A stretch of DNA of 32,688 nucleotides, taken from the NCBI GenBank assembly GCA_030266385.1, contig JAJDHY010000007.1, forward strand, positions 1-32,688, written 5' to 3'. The notes beneath the pieces were generated by a model, which made no database searches, was not told the DNA's origin, and saw only the letters and a list, made by a program, of their open reading frames with translations. Below are positions 1 through 9,773 of this stretch, one piece after another (position 1 is the first letter of the stretch; each line of letters begins with the position of its first letter). Source of the stretch: Desulfovibrio sp. OttesenSCG-928-I05. Its GTDB lineage: Bacteria; Desulfobacterota; Desulfovibrionia; Desulfovibrionales; Desulfovibrionaceae. The position numbers were made by a program, and so were the translations under genes.

Positions 1-477
1 CTTGAAATCATTGCGAGAGCCGTCTGGAGCGGCGCGGGCTTGCTGGCGCTCAGCCTCGGAGCCGAAGAGGGACGGGCTGAAATTTTCCTCGCGGCATCGT
101 TTTTTGCCGCCTTTACGCACGCGGCGGCCTGCTTCGCTCGTCAGCGTCCAGAAAAATCCGGCATCCGGGCATGGTTCAGTCCGTTGTTCCCGGCGGACGG
201 ACTGGTGATTCTGCTGGCTCTGGGCGGCGTATATGGCGGCTGCCCCTGGGTTGCCTCCATAGGCGGGTTCCTTTCGCTCCTTATCCTGGCCTGGGAAAAG
301 ATGCATCTGGTGAAGGGATTGCAGGAAAGCGCGCAACTGCCCGCTCCGTATTCGCAGTGGGAAGAAAAGCCCGTGTACAAGCCTTCCTGCCTTGAATTGC
401 AGATTTGTCTCGGCAGTATCGGCCTTGCCGTATTCATCGCACAGGTGGCCCTTCTGCTCGTGCGCGTTACGGGATAA
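1..477 (+). CDS. Hydrophobic membrane protein, 5'-truncated by the window edge
   Basis: Frame 1 is open from base 1 (LEIIARAVWSGAGLLAL...) to the stop at 475-477. Several hydrophobic segments. No family recognised. Confidence 0.6.
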   Translation, partial: LEIIARAVWSGAGLLALSLGAEEGRAEIFLAASFFAAFTHAAACFARQRPEKSGIRAWFSPLFPADGLVILLALGGVYGGCPWVASIGGFLSLLILAWEKMHLVKGLQESAQLPAPYSQWEEKPVYKPSCLELQICLGSIGLAVFIAQVALLLVRVTG

Positions 478-560
478 GCGCGGCGGCATGCTGCGGGGGG
501 AGCTGAAGCCTCCCCGGAATCTTTTCTTCCGGTCCTTGCCCTCCCGGCCACCGGAAAAAG

Positions 561-591
561 AAACCCGGCGAATACTCGCCGGGTTTCTTGC
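561..591. terminator. Hairpin terminator between convergent genes
   Basis: AAACCCGGCG-aatact-CGCCGGGTTT (561-586), followed by ctt. Confidence 0.75.
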
Positions 592-626
592 GTTGTGTTG
601 TTGGTAACAGGGGGCGGCTTACGCCA

Positions 627-1148
627 TCACACCCGGATGACGTAATTTTCCTTGCGGGGCGCTGCCTTGGGCGCTTCCCCGTCAATATAGCCCAGAGCGC
701 AGCCCGCGACGCCGACATACTCGCCGCTGACACCCCACTTTTTGAGGAGCGCCTTGCCTTCAGGGCTGTCGAACATCTGCTTTTCCCGGTGAATCCAGCA
801 GGTGCCGAGCCCGGCCGCATGAGCCGCCGTCACAAGATAGGTCATGACCGCGCTGCCGCTTTCCGCGGGCGTGGCGCTGGATGTATCACAGAGCACCAGA
901 AGGATAGTGGGTGCGCCGTAGTAGGGATCTGTATTCGTGCCCATGACGGCCGCGTTCATTTTTCTGAGAGTATTCACGTCGTCCGGGTTCTGGACGGCGA
1001 TGATGATGCACGGTTGCTGCCCCTTGCCGTTGGGTGCATAGGTGGCGGCTTCAAGAACAGGGGCCAGGTCTTCTTCCCGAACCTGTTCCGGTTTGAATGT
1101 GCGGATGCTTCTGCGTTCTTTCAGGGCCTTCAGGGCTTCGGTATTCAT
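627..1148 (-). CDS. Nitroreductase family protein
   Basis: MNTEALKALKERRSIRTFKPEQV...APNGKGQQPCIIIAV...AAHAAGLGTCWI is typical of the nitroreductase family. The ATG at 1148 is preferred over the longer ORF reaching 1316. Confidence 0.85.
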   Translation of the reverse strand: MNTEALKALKERRSIRTFKPEQVREEDLAPVLEAATYAPNGKGQQPCIIIAVQNPDDVNTLRKMNAAVMGTNTDPYYGAPTILLVLCDTSSATPAESGSAVMTYLVTAAHAAGLGTCWIHREKQMFDSPEGKALLKKWGVSGEYVGVAGCALGYIDGEAPKAAPRKENYVIRV

Positions 1149-1322
1149 GGCGCATGTCCTTTGTTTGGTGTGGGATATGTGTTGGATACTATGCGAAAAG
1201 CCGCTGTGCGACAAGCGGGCCGCGCTGTCATGATGCAGAAACTCGACGTGACCCGGATGGATGTCTTGTTCGTCGGCTTGATGGGCAAGGAGACAGAAAA
1301 ATAGACCGACCGACATAACACC

Positions 1323-2282
1323 GTGTGCTGGTTACGAAAATTCCAAATGCTTCCGCCCTGTTTGGCAGAAGCATTTTTTTTTGATATGTCTAGCCATAAT
1401 GAATTTGCAGCAAAGCTTAAGCGTATGCTTATGCGCGGTACGAGCTGCTGCGCTGTGAAGAAATTCACCCCGACCAAACCTGATACTCAGAGTGCCGACG
1501 CGGCCCCGCCAAAGGGAAACCGCCGGAACAGGCACCGACTGCGGGCCGCTGTGAGCAAAGAAAAAAAACGTCCTCTGCACGAAATTATCCTGCGCGATAT
1601 TGAAAGCCACATTCTTTCGGGGGATTGGCCGCCCGGACAGGCGCTACCCTTTGAGACGGAACTGGCCGAGACGTATAATTGCTCCCGCATGACGGTCAGT
1701 AAAGCGCTGAACCAGTTGGTGCAAGCGGGCCTTATTGAGCGGCGGAGAAGGGCGGGTAGCCGGGTGGCCCAGCCGAGGGCACAGTCGGCGGTTCTTGCGA
1801 TTCCTGAAATTGAAAACGAAGTGCGGTCCATGGGTATGTCCTATGGATACGTCCTTCTCAGTCGCGCCCGCCGTAAAACGCGCAAGGCCGATATCTGCTG
1901 TTTTGCCGCGTCCCCGCGCATGACGGTGCTGGAACTGGATTGTCTGCATCTGGCCGGGGGGCTGCCGTTCTGTCTGGAGAACAGGCTTATCAATCTTGCC
2001 GCAGCGCCGCTGGCGGCTAGCGAGAGTTTTGAATCGGTCGCGCCGGGGCCGTGGCTGCTGGAACAGGTACCCTGGAGCAACGCCCGGCACAAGATCCGCG
2101 CGGCAGCGGCGGATGCGCGCACGGCGCTTCTGCTGCAAATAGACGAGGGCGCTCCCTGTCTGGTCATTGAACGGGAAACGTCCTCAGGCGGTTCCTGTAT
2201 CACCTCCGTCCGTCTGACCTATCCCGGCGTACGGCACGAATTGACCGCATCTTTTACGCCTACGGACAACAAGGTTTCGTGA
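1323..2282 (+). CDS. hutC: GntR family transcriptional regulator, HutC-type with UTRA domain (histidine utilization repressor)
   Basis: wHTH: LHEIILRDIESHILSGDWPPGQALPFETELAETYNCSRMTVSKALNQLVQAGLIERRRRAGSRVA, plus a UTRA-like C-terminus, directly upstream of hut genes. Start uncertain (1386 or later is possible). Confidence 0.85.
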   Translation: MCWLRKFQMLPPCLAEAFFFDMSSHNEFAAKLKRMLMRGTSCCAVKKFTPTKPDTQSADAAPPKGNRRNRHRLRAAVSKEKKRPLHEIILRDIESHILSGDWPPGQALPFETELAETYNCSRMTVSKALNQLVQAGLIERRRRAGSRVAQPRAQSAVLAIPEIENEVRSMGMSYGYVLLSRARRKTRKADICCFAASPRMTVLELDCLHLAGGLPFCLENRLINLAAAPLAASESFESVAPGPWLLEQVPWSNARHKIRAAAADARTALLLQIDEGAPCLVIERETSSGGSCITSVRLTYPGVRHELTASFTPTDNKVS

Positions 2283-2368
2283 TGGGCCTGCTGGCAGTAA
2301 ATGCAATTTTCCTGTGATTTCATAGTGTTTCGTGTATTTTCTCCGTTCTTGACAGATAATGAAAATCT

Positions 2369-2388
2369 GAATATGTATAGACATATTC
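2369..2388. promoter_or_regulatory. Candidate HutC/GntR operator
   Basis: GAATATGT-ATAG-ACATATTC, a perfect 8-bp inverted repeat centred on GTATAGAC, matching the HutC-subfamily core GTNTANAC. Confidence 0.6.
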
Positions 2389-2412
2389 GGAAATAAGATT
2401 TTCGTTTCACTG

Positions 2413-2420
2413 GTGTATAC
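2413..2420. promoter_or_regulatory. Second candidate HutC/GntR operator core
   Basis: GTGTATAC also fits GTNTANAC. It lies about 30 bp downstream of the first site in the hutC-ftcD intergenic region. Confidence 0.4.
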
Positions 2421-2483
2421 GGCGGCTCCGGCCGGAAGGCCGGGCGGGTTTACGACACAACATATGTAACAGGAGTTGGCATC

Positions 2484-3401
2484 ATGGCTCGTGCGCTTAT
2501 CGAATGCGTTCCCAATTTCAGCGAAGGCCGCAGGCCCGAGGTTATCGAAGCGATTGTGGAGCCGTTCAAAAAGACGGCCGGCGTGTACCTCTTTGACTAT
2601 CGCGCGGATGAAGACCACAACCGTCTCGTGGTTTCCCTGGTGGGTCACCCCGAGGAAATCCAGGCCTCCCTCATTGAAGCCTGCAAGATCGCGCAGAAAC
2701 ATATTGATATGAACACCCATCAGGGTGCCCACCCGCGCATCGGCGCTATCGACGTCATTCCCTTCACTCCCGTTTCCGGCATCGCCATGGAAGAATGCGT
2801 GGCGCTGGCTCACAATTTCGGCGAACGCTACTTCAAGGAAACGGGCATTCCCGTTTACTACTACGAAGACGCGGCCAAGATTCCCACCCGCACCCGTCTG
2901 GAGCAGATCCGCAAAGGACAATATGAAGTCCTGAAAGAAGAAGCCCAGACCAAGCCCGAGCGGCATCCCGACGTGGGCGGCCCCGGCCTGCACCCGACTG
3001 CCGGTGCTTCCGTTATCGGCGCGCGCAAGTTCCTGGTTGCCTTCAACATCAACCTGAACACCACCGACGTCGCCGTTGCCAAGGAAATCGCCAAGTTCAT
3101 GCGTGCGTCTTCCGGCGGCTTCTGCCACGTGAAGGGCATCGGGCTTTCCCTTGAAGATAAGGGCATGGTTCAGGTCAGCATGAACCTTGTCGATTACGAA
3201 AAGAACTCCATTTACCGCGTGCTGGAAATGGCCCGTATGGAAGCGAAGCGCTGGGGCGTTTCCGTCGCGGAAACCGAAATCTACGGCATGGTGCCCGCTG
3301 CGGCCATGCTTGATTCCGCTTCCTACTATCTGCAAAGCAACGGCTTTGAAACGGACCAGGTGCTCGAACTGAAGCTGCTGCAAATGATGATGGAGGATTA
3401 A
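2484..3401 (+). CDS. ftcD: Glutamate formimidoyltransferase
   Basis: MARALIECVPNFSEGRRPEVIEAIV...GAHPRIGAIDVIPFTP...GPGLHPTAGASVIGARKFLVAFN are hallmark formiminotransferase motifs. RBS aggag upstream. Confidence 0.95.
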   Translation: MARALIECVPNFSEGRRPEVIEAIVEPFKKTAGVYLFDYRADEDHNRLVVSLVGHPEEIQASLIEACKIAQKHIDMNTHQGAHPRIGAIDVIPFTPVSGIAMEECVALAHNFGERYFKETGIPVYYYEDAAKIPTRTRLEQIRKGQYEVLKEEAQTKPERHPDVGGPGLHPTAGASVIGARKFLVAFNINLNTTDVAVAKEIAKFMRASSGGFCHVKGIGLSLEDKGMVQVSMNLVDYEKNSIYRVLEMARMEAKRWGVSVAETEIYGMVPAAAMLDSASYYLQSNGFETDQVLELKLLQMMMED

Positions 3402-3402
3402 T

Positions 3403-4659
3403 ATGCGTACCCTCTTTCATTCCTGCCGTGTGGTGACCCCGCGTGACGCGGGCCGCCCTCTGTCCGGAAAAGATCAGGGTTCCGTACTCGCCATTGAAGA
3501 TGCCGCCCTCCTCGTGGAGGACGGCCGTCTTCTGGCGGTCGGGCCCCGTGCTGAAGTCGCTTCGCTTCCCGAAGCGGCGGGTGCTGTGCAGGAAGACCTC
3601 GGCGGCGCGTGCGTCGTACCGGGATTTGTCGACCCGCACACCCACATGTGTTTCGCGGCCCGGCGCGAGGAAGAATTCAGCATGCGTCTTGCGGGGAAAA
3701 CCTACCTCGAAATTCTGGATCAGGGCGGCGGAATTCTCTCTTCGGTCAAGGCCGTGCGTTCCGCCTCTGATGACGAACTGTTCGCGGTCACGCGGCAAAA
3801 CGCCATGAACGCGCTTTCCAGCGGTACCACCACGGTGGAAGTGAAGAGCGGTTACGGTCTTGATACCGAAACCGAACTGCGCATGCTGCGCTGCATCAAG
3901 CGTCTGCGCGAAAACACCCCGCTCGATGTCGTTTCGACGTTCATGGGGGCGCACGCCATTCCCATGGAATACAAGGAACGCTCCCACGAGTTTGTGGATC
4001 TCATTATCAATGAAATGCTTCCGGCCGTGGCCGGGGCTGATCTTGCCGTGTTCTGCGATATTTTCTGCGAAACGGGCGTTTTCAGTGTGGAAGAAAGCCG
4101 CAAGATTCTCACGGCTGCCAGAGCCAAAGGCTTCAAGCTCAAGATCCACGCGGACGAGGTTAACGACCTCGGCGGCGCGGCGCTGGCCGGTGAAGTCACG
4201 GCTGTTTCCGCCGAACACCTTCTCGCCGCAGGCGACAAGGGGCTTGAATCCATGGCGGCGAGCGGCACCATTGCCGTTCTCCTGCCCGGTACGGCCTACA
4301 GCCTGCGCAAGCCGTACGCCCGCGCCAGACATATGGTTGACCTCAACGTGCCGGTGGCTCTGGCCACGGACTGCAACCCCGGTTCCTGCTTCTGCGAATC
4401 CATGCCCTTTGTCATGGGGCTGGCGGTTCTGTGCATGGGCATGAGCCCGGAAGAAGCCCTGACGGGCTGCACCCTGAACGCGGCATACGCTATCGGTATG
4501 GAAAAAAGCGTTGGCAGTCTTGAAAAGGGCAAGAACGCGGACTTTCTGGTTCTTGACGGCAAGACCCCGGCGACGGTTCCGTATCACGCCGGTGGCCGGA
4601 GCGTCGCCCGCGTGTACAAGCGCGGCGTCCTCGTCGCCCGCGACGGCGTGCTGCAGTAG
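3403..4659 (+). CDS. hutI: Imidazolonepropionase
   Basis: Amidohydrolase motif VVPGFVDPHTHMCFAARREEEFSMRLAGKTYLEI and ALATDCNPGSCFCESMPFVMGLAVLCMGMSPEEAL, characteristic of HutI. Confidence 0.95.
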   Translation: MRTLFHSCRVVTPRDAGRPLSGKDQGSVLAIEDAALLVEDGRLLAVGPRAEVASLPEAAGAVQEDLGGACVVPGFVDPHTHMCFAARREEEFSMRLAGKTYLEILDQGGGILSSVKAVRSASDDELFAVTRQNAMNALSSGTTTVEVKSGYGLDTETELRMLRCIKRLRENTPLDVVSTFMGAHAIPMEYKERSHEFVDLIINEMLPAVAGADLAVFCDIFCETGVFSVEESRKILTAARAKGFKLKIHADEVNDLGGAALAGEVTAVSAEHLLAAGDKGLESMAASGTIAVLLPGTAYSLRKPYARARHMVDLNVPVALATDCNPGSCFCESMPFVMGLAVLCMGMSPEEALTGCTLNAAYAIGMEKSVGSLEKGKNADFLVLDGKTPATVPYHAGGRSVARVYKRGVLVARDGVLQ

Positions 4660-4660
4660 T

Positions 4661-4876
4661 GTTTACGCCGGGGAGATGCCCCGGACATCATAGAGATAAT
4701 GTGACACCGCGACCATGGGAACCGGCTCATTACCCATCGCGGGGTGCAGGGGGATCATCCCCCTGCCGGGGGATCCAAGGGGAACCTTTAGCCGTAGGCG
4801 AGTCTTCGAGCCGTACGGATAAAGAGAGCAGAGATAGAGTCCCCTTGGCCGCCGGAGGCATCTTGCCGGTAAATAC
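4661..4876. repeat. Structured intergenic element with nested inverted repeats
   Basis: Outer arms gtttacgccggggagatgccccgg / ccggaggcatcttgccggtaaatac. Inner stems: CCGCGAccATGGG/CCCATCGCGG, GCAGGGGGAT-c-ATCCCCCTGC, CCAAGGGGA/TCCCCTTGG, TTTAgCCGT/ACGGaTAAA. Confidence 0.7.
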
Positions 4877-4888
4877 AGGAGATGAGCA

Positions 4889-5518
4889 ATGCTCGCCGAG
4901 AAAACGATCACAGGCTTCACTCAGGAACTGGCTTCTGATTCCCCCGCGCCGGGAGGCGGCAGCGTCGCCGCTCTCGCGGGTGCCATGGCTGCCGCGCTGA
5001 CCGCCATGGTGGGCCGTCTTACCGTGGGCAAGGAAAAGTACAAGGACGCCTGGAGCGTCATGGAAGGCGTGCGCGACGAAGCCGACGCCCTGAGCGCGAA
5101 GTTCCTGGACCTTATGGAAAAGGATACCGAAGCCTTTAACGCCTACATGGCGGCCATGAAACTGCCCAAGGATACCGACGAAGCCAAGGCCGCGCGCAAA
5201 GCCGCGATGCAGAAGGCCGCGCAGGAATCCACCGCCATTCCGCTGCGCACGATGGAATGCTGCCTTGAAGCGGCGAAGCTCGGCGACCGGGCGGCGCAGT
5301 ACGGCAACCCCAACGCCCTGAGCGATGCCGGAACGGCTGTGTTGCTGGGCAAGGCCGGCGGCAGGGCCGCGATGTACAATGTCCTTATCAACCTTTCCGG
5401 CATTGCCGATGCCGCCTTTGTGGAAGACCACAAGAAGCGGAGCGAAGCGATCATGGCGGAACTGGATGGAATCGCTATAGCGGTGGACGGTCGCGTCATG
5501 GCCGATCTTTCTGCGTAA
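4889..5518 (+). CDS. fchA: Formimidoyltetrahydrofolate cyclodeaminase
   Basis: MLAEKTITGFTQELASDSPAPGGGSVAALAGAMAAALTAMVGRLTVGKEKY is typical of the FTCD_C/cyclodeaminase family. Confidence 0.93.
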   Translation: MLAEKTITGFTQELASDSPAPGGGSVAALAGAMAAALTAMVGRLTVGKEKYKDAWSVMEGVRDEADALSAKFLDLMEKDTEAFNAYMAAMKLPKDTDEAKAARKAAMQKAAQESTAIPLRTMECCLEAAKLGDRAAQYGNPNALSDAGTAVLLGKAGGRAAMYNVLINLSGIADAAFVEDHKKRSEAIMAELDGIAIAVDGRVMADLSA

Positions 5519-5579
5519 AGCCCGGCCAACCATGCCTGGCCTCATACCCTGCCTACCCATAACCTCTAGGAGGAATCGT

Positions 5580-7592
5580 ATGACTCTGGACAACAAAACC
5601 CTGGCTGGCGCCATGCAGATCAAGCTCGACGGGCCGCTGCCCGAACCGAAGCCTTTTGCCAAGGATATCCGCCGCGCCCCGAACCGCGGGTACACGCTGA
5701 CCAAGGCCCAGACCATTCTGGCCCTGAAGAACGCGCTGCGCTATGTGCCGGAAGAGTATCATGAAATTCTTGCTCCGGAATTCCTGGAAGAACTCAAGAC
5801 CATGGGCCGCATTTATGGCTACCGTTTCCGCCCGGCGGGCAGAATTCAGGGTCTTCCCATCACCGAATACAAGGGCAACTGCGTTGAAGGCAAAGCCTTC
5901 CAGGTGATGATCGACAACAACCTGGACTTTGCCGTGGCGCTGTATCCTTACGAACTGGTGACCTACGGCGAAACCGGTCAGGTCTGCCAGAACTGGATGC
6001 AGTACCAGCTCATCAAGAAGTACCTTGAAGTGATGACGCAGGATCAGACCCTGGTTGTGGAATCCGGCCACCCGCTTGGCCTCTTCGCTTCCCGTCCGGA
6101 AGCCCCGCGCGTGATCATCACCAACGGTCTGATGGTCGGCCAGTACGACAACATGCACGACTGGCACCTCGCTGCCCAGCTCGGCGTTACCAACTACGGC
6201 CAGATGACCGCCGGCGGCTGGATGTATATCGGACCGCAGGGCATCGTGCACGGCACGTTCAACACGCTCCTCAACGCCGGACGTCTGCACCTGAACATCA
6301 AGGGTGAGCAGGATCTGGCCGGCTACCTCTTCGTTTCCTCCGGTCTCGGCGGCATGAGCGGCGCGCAGCCCAAGGCGGCGGAAATCGCCGGTGCGGTCGG
6401 CATCATCGCCGAAGTCGACATGAGCCGTATCCAGACCCGTCTCGATCAGGGCTGGGTGCGCAAAGCGTCCGCCAATCTTGATGAAGTGTTTGCCTGGGCC
6501 AAAGAATCGCAAGCGAAAAAAGAGCCCATGTCCATTGCTTACCACGGCAACATCGTGGACCTGCTCCAGTACGCGCTGGACAAGGATATCCATATCGAGC
6601 TGCTGTCCGACCAGACCTCCTGCCACGTCGTGTACGACGGCGGCTACTGCCCGCAGGGCATGACGTTTGAAGAACGCACGAAGATGCTCGACGAAGACCG
6701 CGAAACCTTCACCGCCAAGGTTAACGAATCGCTGCGCAAACATTACGAATGCATCAAGAAGCTGTCTGACAAGGGCACCTACTTCTTCGATTACGGCAAC
6801 GCGTTCCTGAAAGCCGTGTTTGATACCGGCATCACGGAACTGGCCAAGAACGGCACGGACGACAAAGACGGTTTCATCTTCCCCTCCTATGTGGAAGACA
6901 TCATGGGCCCGATGCTGTTCGACTACGGCTACGGTCCCTTCCGCTGGGTGTGCCTGTCCGGCGATCCGGCCGACCTCGCCAAGACGGATGCCGCCGCCAT
7001 GGCGTGCATCGATCCGAACCGCCGCCCGCAAGACCGCGACAACTGGGTCTGGATCCGGGATGCGGAAAAGAACAAGCTCGTCGTGGGCACCCAGGCCCGT
7101 ATCCTGTATCAGGATGCCGCCGGTCGTCTGGCCATCGCGCTGAAGTTCAACGAAATGGTGCGTAACGGCGAAATCGGTCCGGTCATGCTTGGCCGCGACC
7201 ACCACGACGTTTCCGGAACGGACAGCCCCTTCCGCGAAACCTCCAACATCCGCGACGGTTCCAACATGACCGCCGATATGGCCATTCAGTGTTACGCGGG
7301 CAACGCCGCGCGCGGCATGAGTCTTGTGGCGCTCCATAACGGCGGCGGCGTTGGTATCGGCAAGGCCATCAACGGCGGCTTCGGTATGGTGGTAGACGGC
7401 AGCAGTCGTGTGGACACCATCCTGCGTCTGGCCATGACCTGGGACGTTATGGGCGGCGTTGCGAAACGCAACTGGGCCCGGAACCCCGGCGCCATGGAAG
7501 TGTGCGTGGCCTTTAACGAAAGCGCCAAGGGCTTCAGCCACATCACCTTGCCCTACCTGGTCAAGGATGGTCTGCTGGAAAAACTGGTGTAA
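5580..7592 (+). CDS. hutU: Urocanate hydratase
   Basis: Long ORF with urocanase motifs (YQLIKKYLEV...GGWMYIGPQGIVHGTFNTLLNA...SGLGGMSGAQPKAAEIAGAVGIIAEVD...LGRDHHDVSGTDSPFRETSNIRDGS). ATG at 5580 after taggagg. Confidence 0.95.
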   Translation: MTLDNKTLAGAMQIKLDGPLPEPKPFAKDIRRAPNRGYTLTKAQTILALKNALRYVPEEYHEILAPEFLEELKTMGRIYGYRFRPAGRIQGLPITEYKGNCVEGKAFQVMIDNNLDFAVALYPYELVTYGETGQVCQNWMQYQLIKKYLEVMTQDQTLVVESGHPLGLFASRPEAPRVIITNGLMVGQYDNMHDWHLAAQLGVTNYGQMTAGGWMYIGPQGIVHGTFNTLLNAGRLHLNIKGEQDLAGYLFVSSGLGGMSGAQPKAAEIAGAVGIIAEVDMSRIQTRLDQGWVRKASANLDEVFAWAKESQAKKEPMSIAYHGNIVDLLQYALDKDIHIELLSDQTSCHVVYDGGYCPQGMTFEERTKMLDEDRETFTAKVNESLRKHYECIKKLSDKGTYFFDYGNAFLKAVFDTGITELAKNGTDDKDGFIFPSYVEDIMGPMLFDYGYGPFRWVCLSGDPADLAKTDAAAMACIDPNRRPQDRDNWVWIRDAEKNKLVVGTQARILYQDAAGRLAIALKFNEMVRNGEIGPVMLGRDHHDVSGTDSPFRETSNIRDGSNMTADMAIQCYAGNAARGMSLVALHNGGGVGIGKAINGGFGMVVDGSSRVDTILRLAMTWDVMGGVAKRNWARNPGAMEVCVAFNESAKGFSHITLPYLVKDGLLEKLV

Positions 7593-7609
7593 CGATTCCG
7601 TGAGAAAAG

Positions 7610-7782
7610 CCGCCCCTAAACGGGGCGGTTCAGATTGATGACAAACCCCGTTGGGGTTTGTAGAGACACGCCCGCTCCGGCGCTTAACGGCGGGAGTGAA
7701 TCCCGCCTACGCCTACGCGGCGGCCTGTTGGCAAAGAAGACTTTGCCAACAGGCTCAGCCGCCCCGTTCCGGGGCGGCTGAG
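7610..7782. repeat. Cluster of five consecutive hairpins
   Basis: CCGCCCC-taaac-GGGGCGG (7610-7628); ACAAACCCC-gtt-GGGGTTTGT (7641-7661); GGCGGGA-gtgaa-TCCCGCC (7689-7707); CCTGTTGGCAAAG-aaga-CTTTGCCAACAGG (7724-7753); CTCAGCCGCCCCG-ttc-CGGGGCGGCTGAG (7754-7782). Confidence 0.85.
7681..7710 (-). repeat. Dispersed intergenic repeat, copy A
   Basis: Minus strand: GTAGGCGGGATTCACTCCCGCCGTTAAGCG. Aligns with copies B, C and D. Confidence 0.6.
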
Positions 7783-8079
7783 CCGTGGGCTTGCCGCCGA
7801 CAGGTTCTCGGGGTATGTGCTCTCAGGCAGGAAATGCGGGGAATACCCGCACCATCGGCAAATGGATTCGCGGGGTGGCTCACAACGAGGGTTCGCGTTC
7901 TTTGCCGGGAAAGGCGTGGTTCGAACGGGCGTGTGCATGGGAACATGCATACGTTTCGCGGGAACTGGTCTGACACGGACAGAAGACGGGATGACGCGTT
8001 CGGGCACAACCCCCAAGGCAGGATAACTGCGCCGGAAGAGAGTAAGCTTTCGGCACGTTGTAACACAGGAGTATGCATC

Positions 8080-9756
8080 ATGGATTTCTTGTCTGATATC
8101 GAGATCGCGCAGCGCAACGAGAAGCTGGATATTCGCGAAGTAGCCGCCATTGCCGGTGTTGATGAAAAGTATCTCGAGCTTTACGGGAACGATAAGGCGA
8201 AGGTGAATTACAATCTGCTGACCGATACGGACAAGCCGGACGGAAAGCTGATTCTGGTGACAGCCATTACGCCGACCCCCGCGGGCGAAGGGAAAACCAC
8301 CACCACGGTCGGTCTGGCCGACGGTTTGCGTAAAATCGGCAAGAAAGCCGTCGTGGCCCTGCGCGAGCCCTCCCTCGGACCCGTGTTCGGCGTCAAAGGC
8401 GGCGCGGCTGGCGGCGGTTATGCCCAGGTCGTGCCGATGGAAGACATCAACCTGCACTTTACTGGCGACTTTCACGCCATCGGTGCCGCCAACAACCTGC
8501 TGGCCGCCCTCATTGACAACCACATCCAGCAGGGGAACCAGCTGGACATCGACGTGCGCCGCATCACCTGGAAGCGCGTCGTTGATATGAACGACCGTCA
8601 GCTCCGCTCCATCGTGTGCGGCCTCGGCGGCAAGCCCAACGGCGTGCCCCGTGAAGACGGATTCGAAATTACCGTGGCTTCCGAAGTCATGGCGATTCTC
8701 TGCCTTTCCGTGAACCTTCTCGACCTGAAAGAGCGCCTCGCGCGCATCGTTGTCGGCTATACCCGCGACGACAAGCCCGTTACCGCCGGGGATCTGAAAG
8801 CCCATGGCGCCATGGCCGCCCTGCTCAAAGACGCGCTCAAACCGAACCTGGTGCAGACGCTCGAACACACCCCGGCCTTTATCCACGGCGGACCTTTCGC
8901 CAACATCGCCCACGGCTGCAACTCCATCATCGCGACCCGCATGGCCCTCAAGCTCGGTGATTACGCGGTGACGGAAGGCGGTTTCGGTGCCGACCTTGGC
9001 GCGGAAAAGTTCCTCGATATCAAGTGCCGCGCCGGTAACCTCAAGCCTTCCGCCGTTGTTGTCGTTGCTACGGTGCGCGCCCTGAAACACCACGGTGGCG
9101 TCGCCAAGGCCGACCTCAACAACGAAAACCTGGCCGCGCTGGAAAAGGGCCTGCCGAACCTGTTGCGCCACGTTGAAAACGTGACCACCGTGTACGGCCT
9201 GCCCGCCGTTGTGGCTATCAACAAATTCCCCACGGACTCCGACGCGGAACTGAAGCTGATTGAAGCGAAGTGCCGGGAACTCGGCGTCAACGTTGCCCTG
9301 TCCGAAGTGTGGGGCAAGGGCGGAGACGGCGGCGTCGCGCTGGCCAATGAAGTTGTGCGTCTGGTGGAAGCGGGAACCAAGGGCCCCGACTTTGTGTACC
9401 CGCTGGAATGCAGCATTGAAGACAAGCTGAACGCCATCGTGACGCGCGTGTATCGCGGCAAGGGCGTGGAACTTACCCCCGCCGCCAAGAAGCAGGCGAA
9501 GCAGCTTGAAGCCATGGGCTTCGGCACGCTCCCGATCTGCGTTGCCAAGACGCAGTACAGCTTCACCGACGACGCCACGCGCCTCGGTGCGCCGGAAGAC
9601 TTCACCGTTACGGTGCGCAACCTGAAAGTCGCCGCCGGGGCCGGATTCATCGTGGCCCTGACCGGAGAAGTCATGACCATGCCCGGTCTGCCGAAAGTGC
9701 CCAGCGCCGAAAAGATCGACGTTGACGCCAGCGGCAAGATCAGCGGCCTGTTCTAG
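8080..9756 (+). CDS. fhs: Formate--tetrahydrofolate ligase
   Basis: [88 protein letters not shown] is hallmark FTHFS. ATG at 8080 after acaggag. Confidence 0.96.
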   Translation: MDFLSDIEIAQRNEKLDIREVAAIAGVDEKYLELYGNDKAKVNYNLLTDTDKPDGKLILVTAITPTPAGEGKTTTTVGLADGLRKIGKKAVVALREPSLGPVFGVKGGAAGGGYAQVVPMEDINLHFTGDFHAIGAANNLLAALIDNHIQQGNQLDIDVRRITWKRVVDMNDRQLRSIVCGLGGKPNGVPREDGFEITVASEVMAILCLSVNLLDLKERLARIVVGYTRDDKPVTAGDLKAHGAMAALLKDALKPNLVQTLEHTPAFIHGGPFANIAHGCNSIIATRMALKLGDYAVTEGGFGADLGAEKFLDIKCRAGNLKPSAVVVVATVRALKHHGGVAKADLNNENLAALEKGLPNLLRHVENVTTVYGLPAVVAINKFPTDSDAELKLIEAKCRELGVNVALSEVWGKGGDGGVALANEVVRLVEAGTKGPDFVYPLECSIEDKLNAIVTRVYRGKGVELTPAAKKQAKQLEAMGFGTLPICVAKTQYSFTDDATRLGAPEDFTVTVRNLKVAAGAGFIVALTGEVMTMPGLPKVPSAEKIDVDASGKISGLF

Positions 9757-9773
9757 GCATATAGCGTTTTCAT

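Noticed and set aside
3175-4587. 470-aa minus-strand ORF
   Set aside because: Antisense to hutI; shadow ORF.
5553-7541. 662-aa minus-strand ORF
   Set aside because: Antisense shadow of hutU, whose protein motifs are unambiguous. Long antisense ORFs are expected in high-GC coding DNA.
7900-7950. tRNA-like TTCGAAC loop (ggttcgaacgggc)
   Set aside because: Flanking bases do not form a T-stem and no acceptor or anticodon arms fit.
7790-8079. ZTP (pfl) or THF riboswitch upstream of fhs
   Set aside because: The conserved core sequences I know for these riboswitches are not visible. Left as a general structured-leader question.
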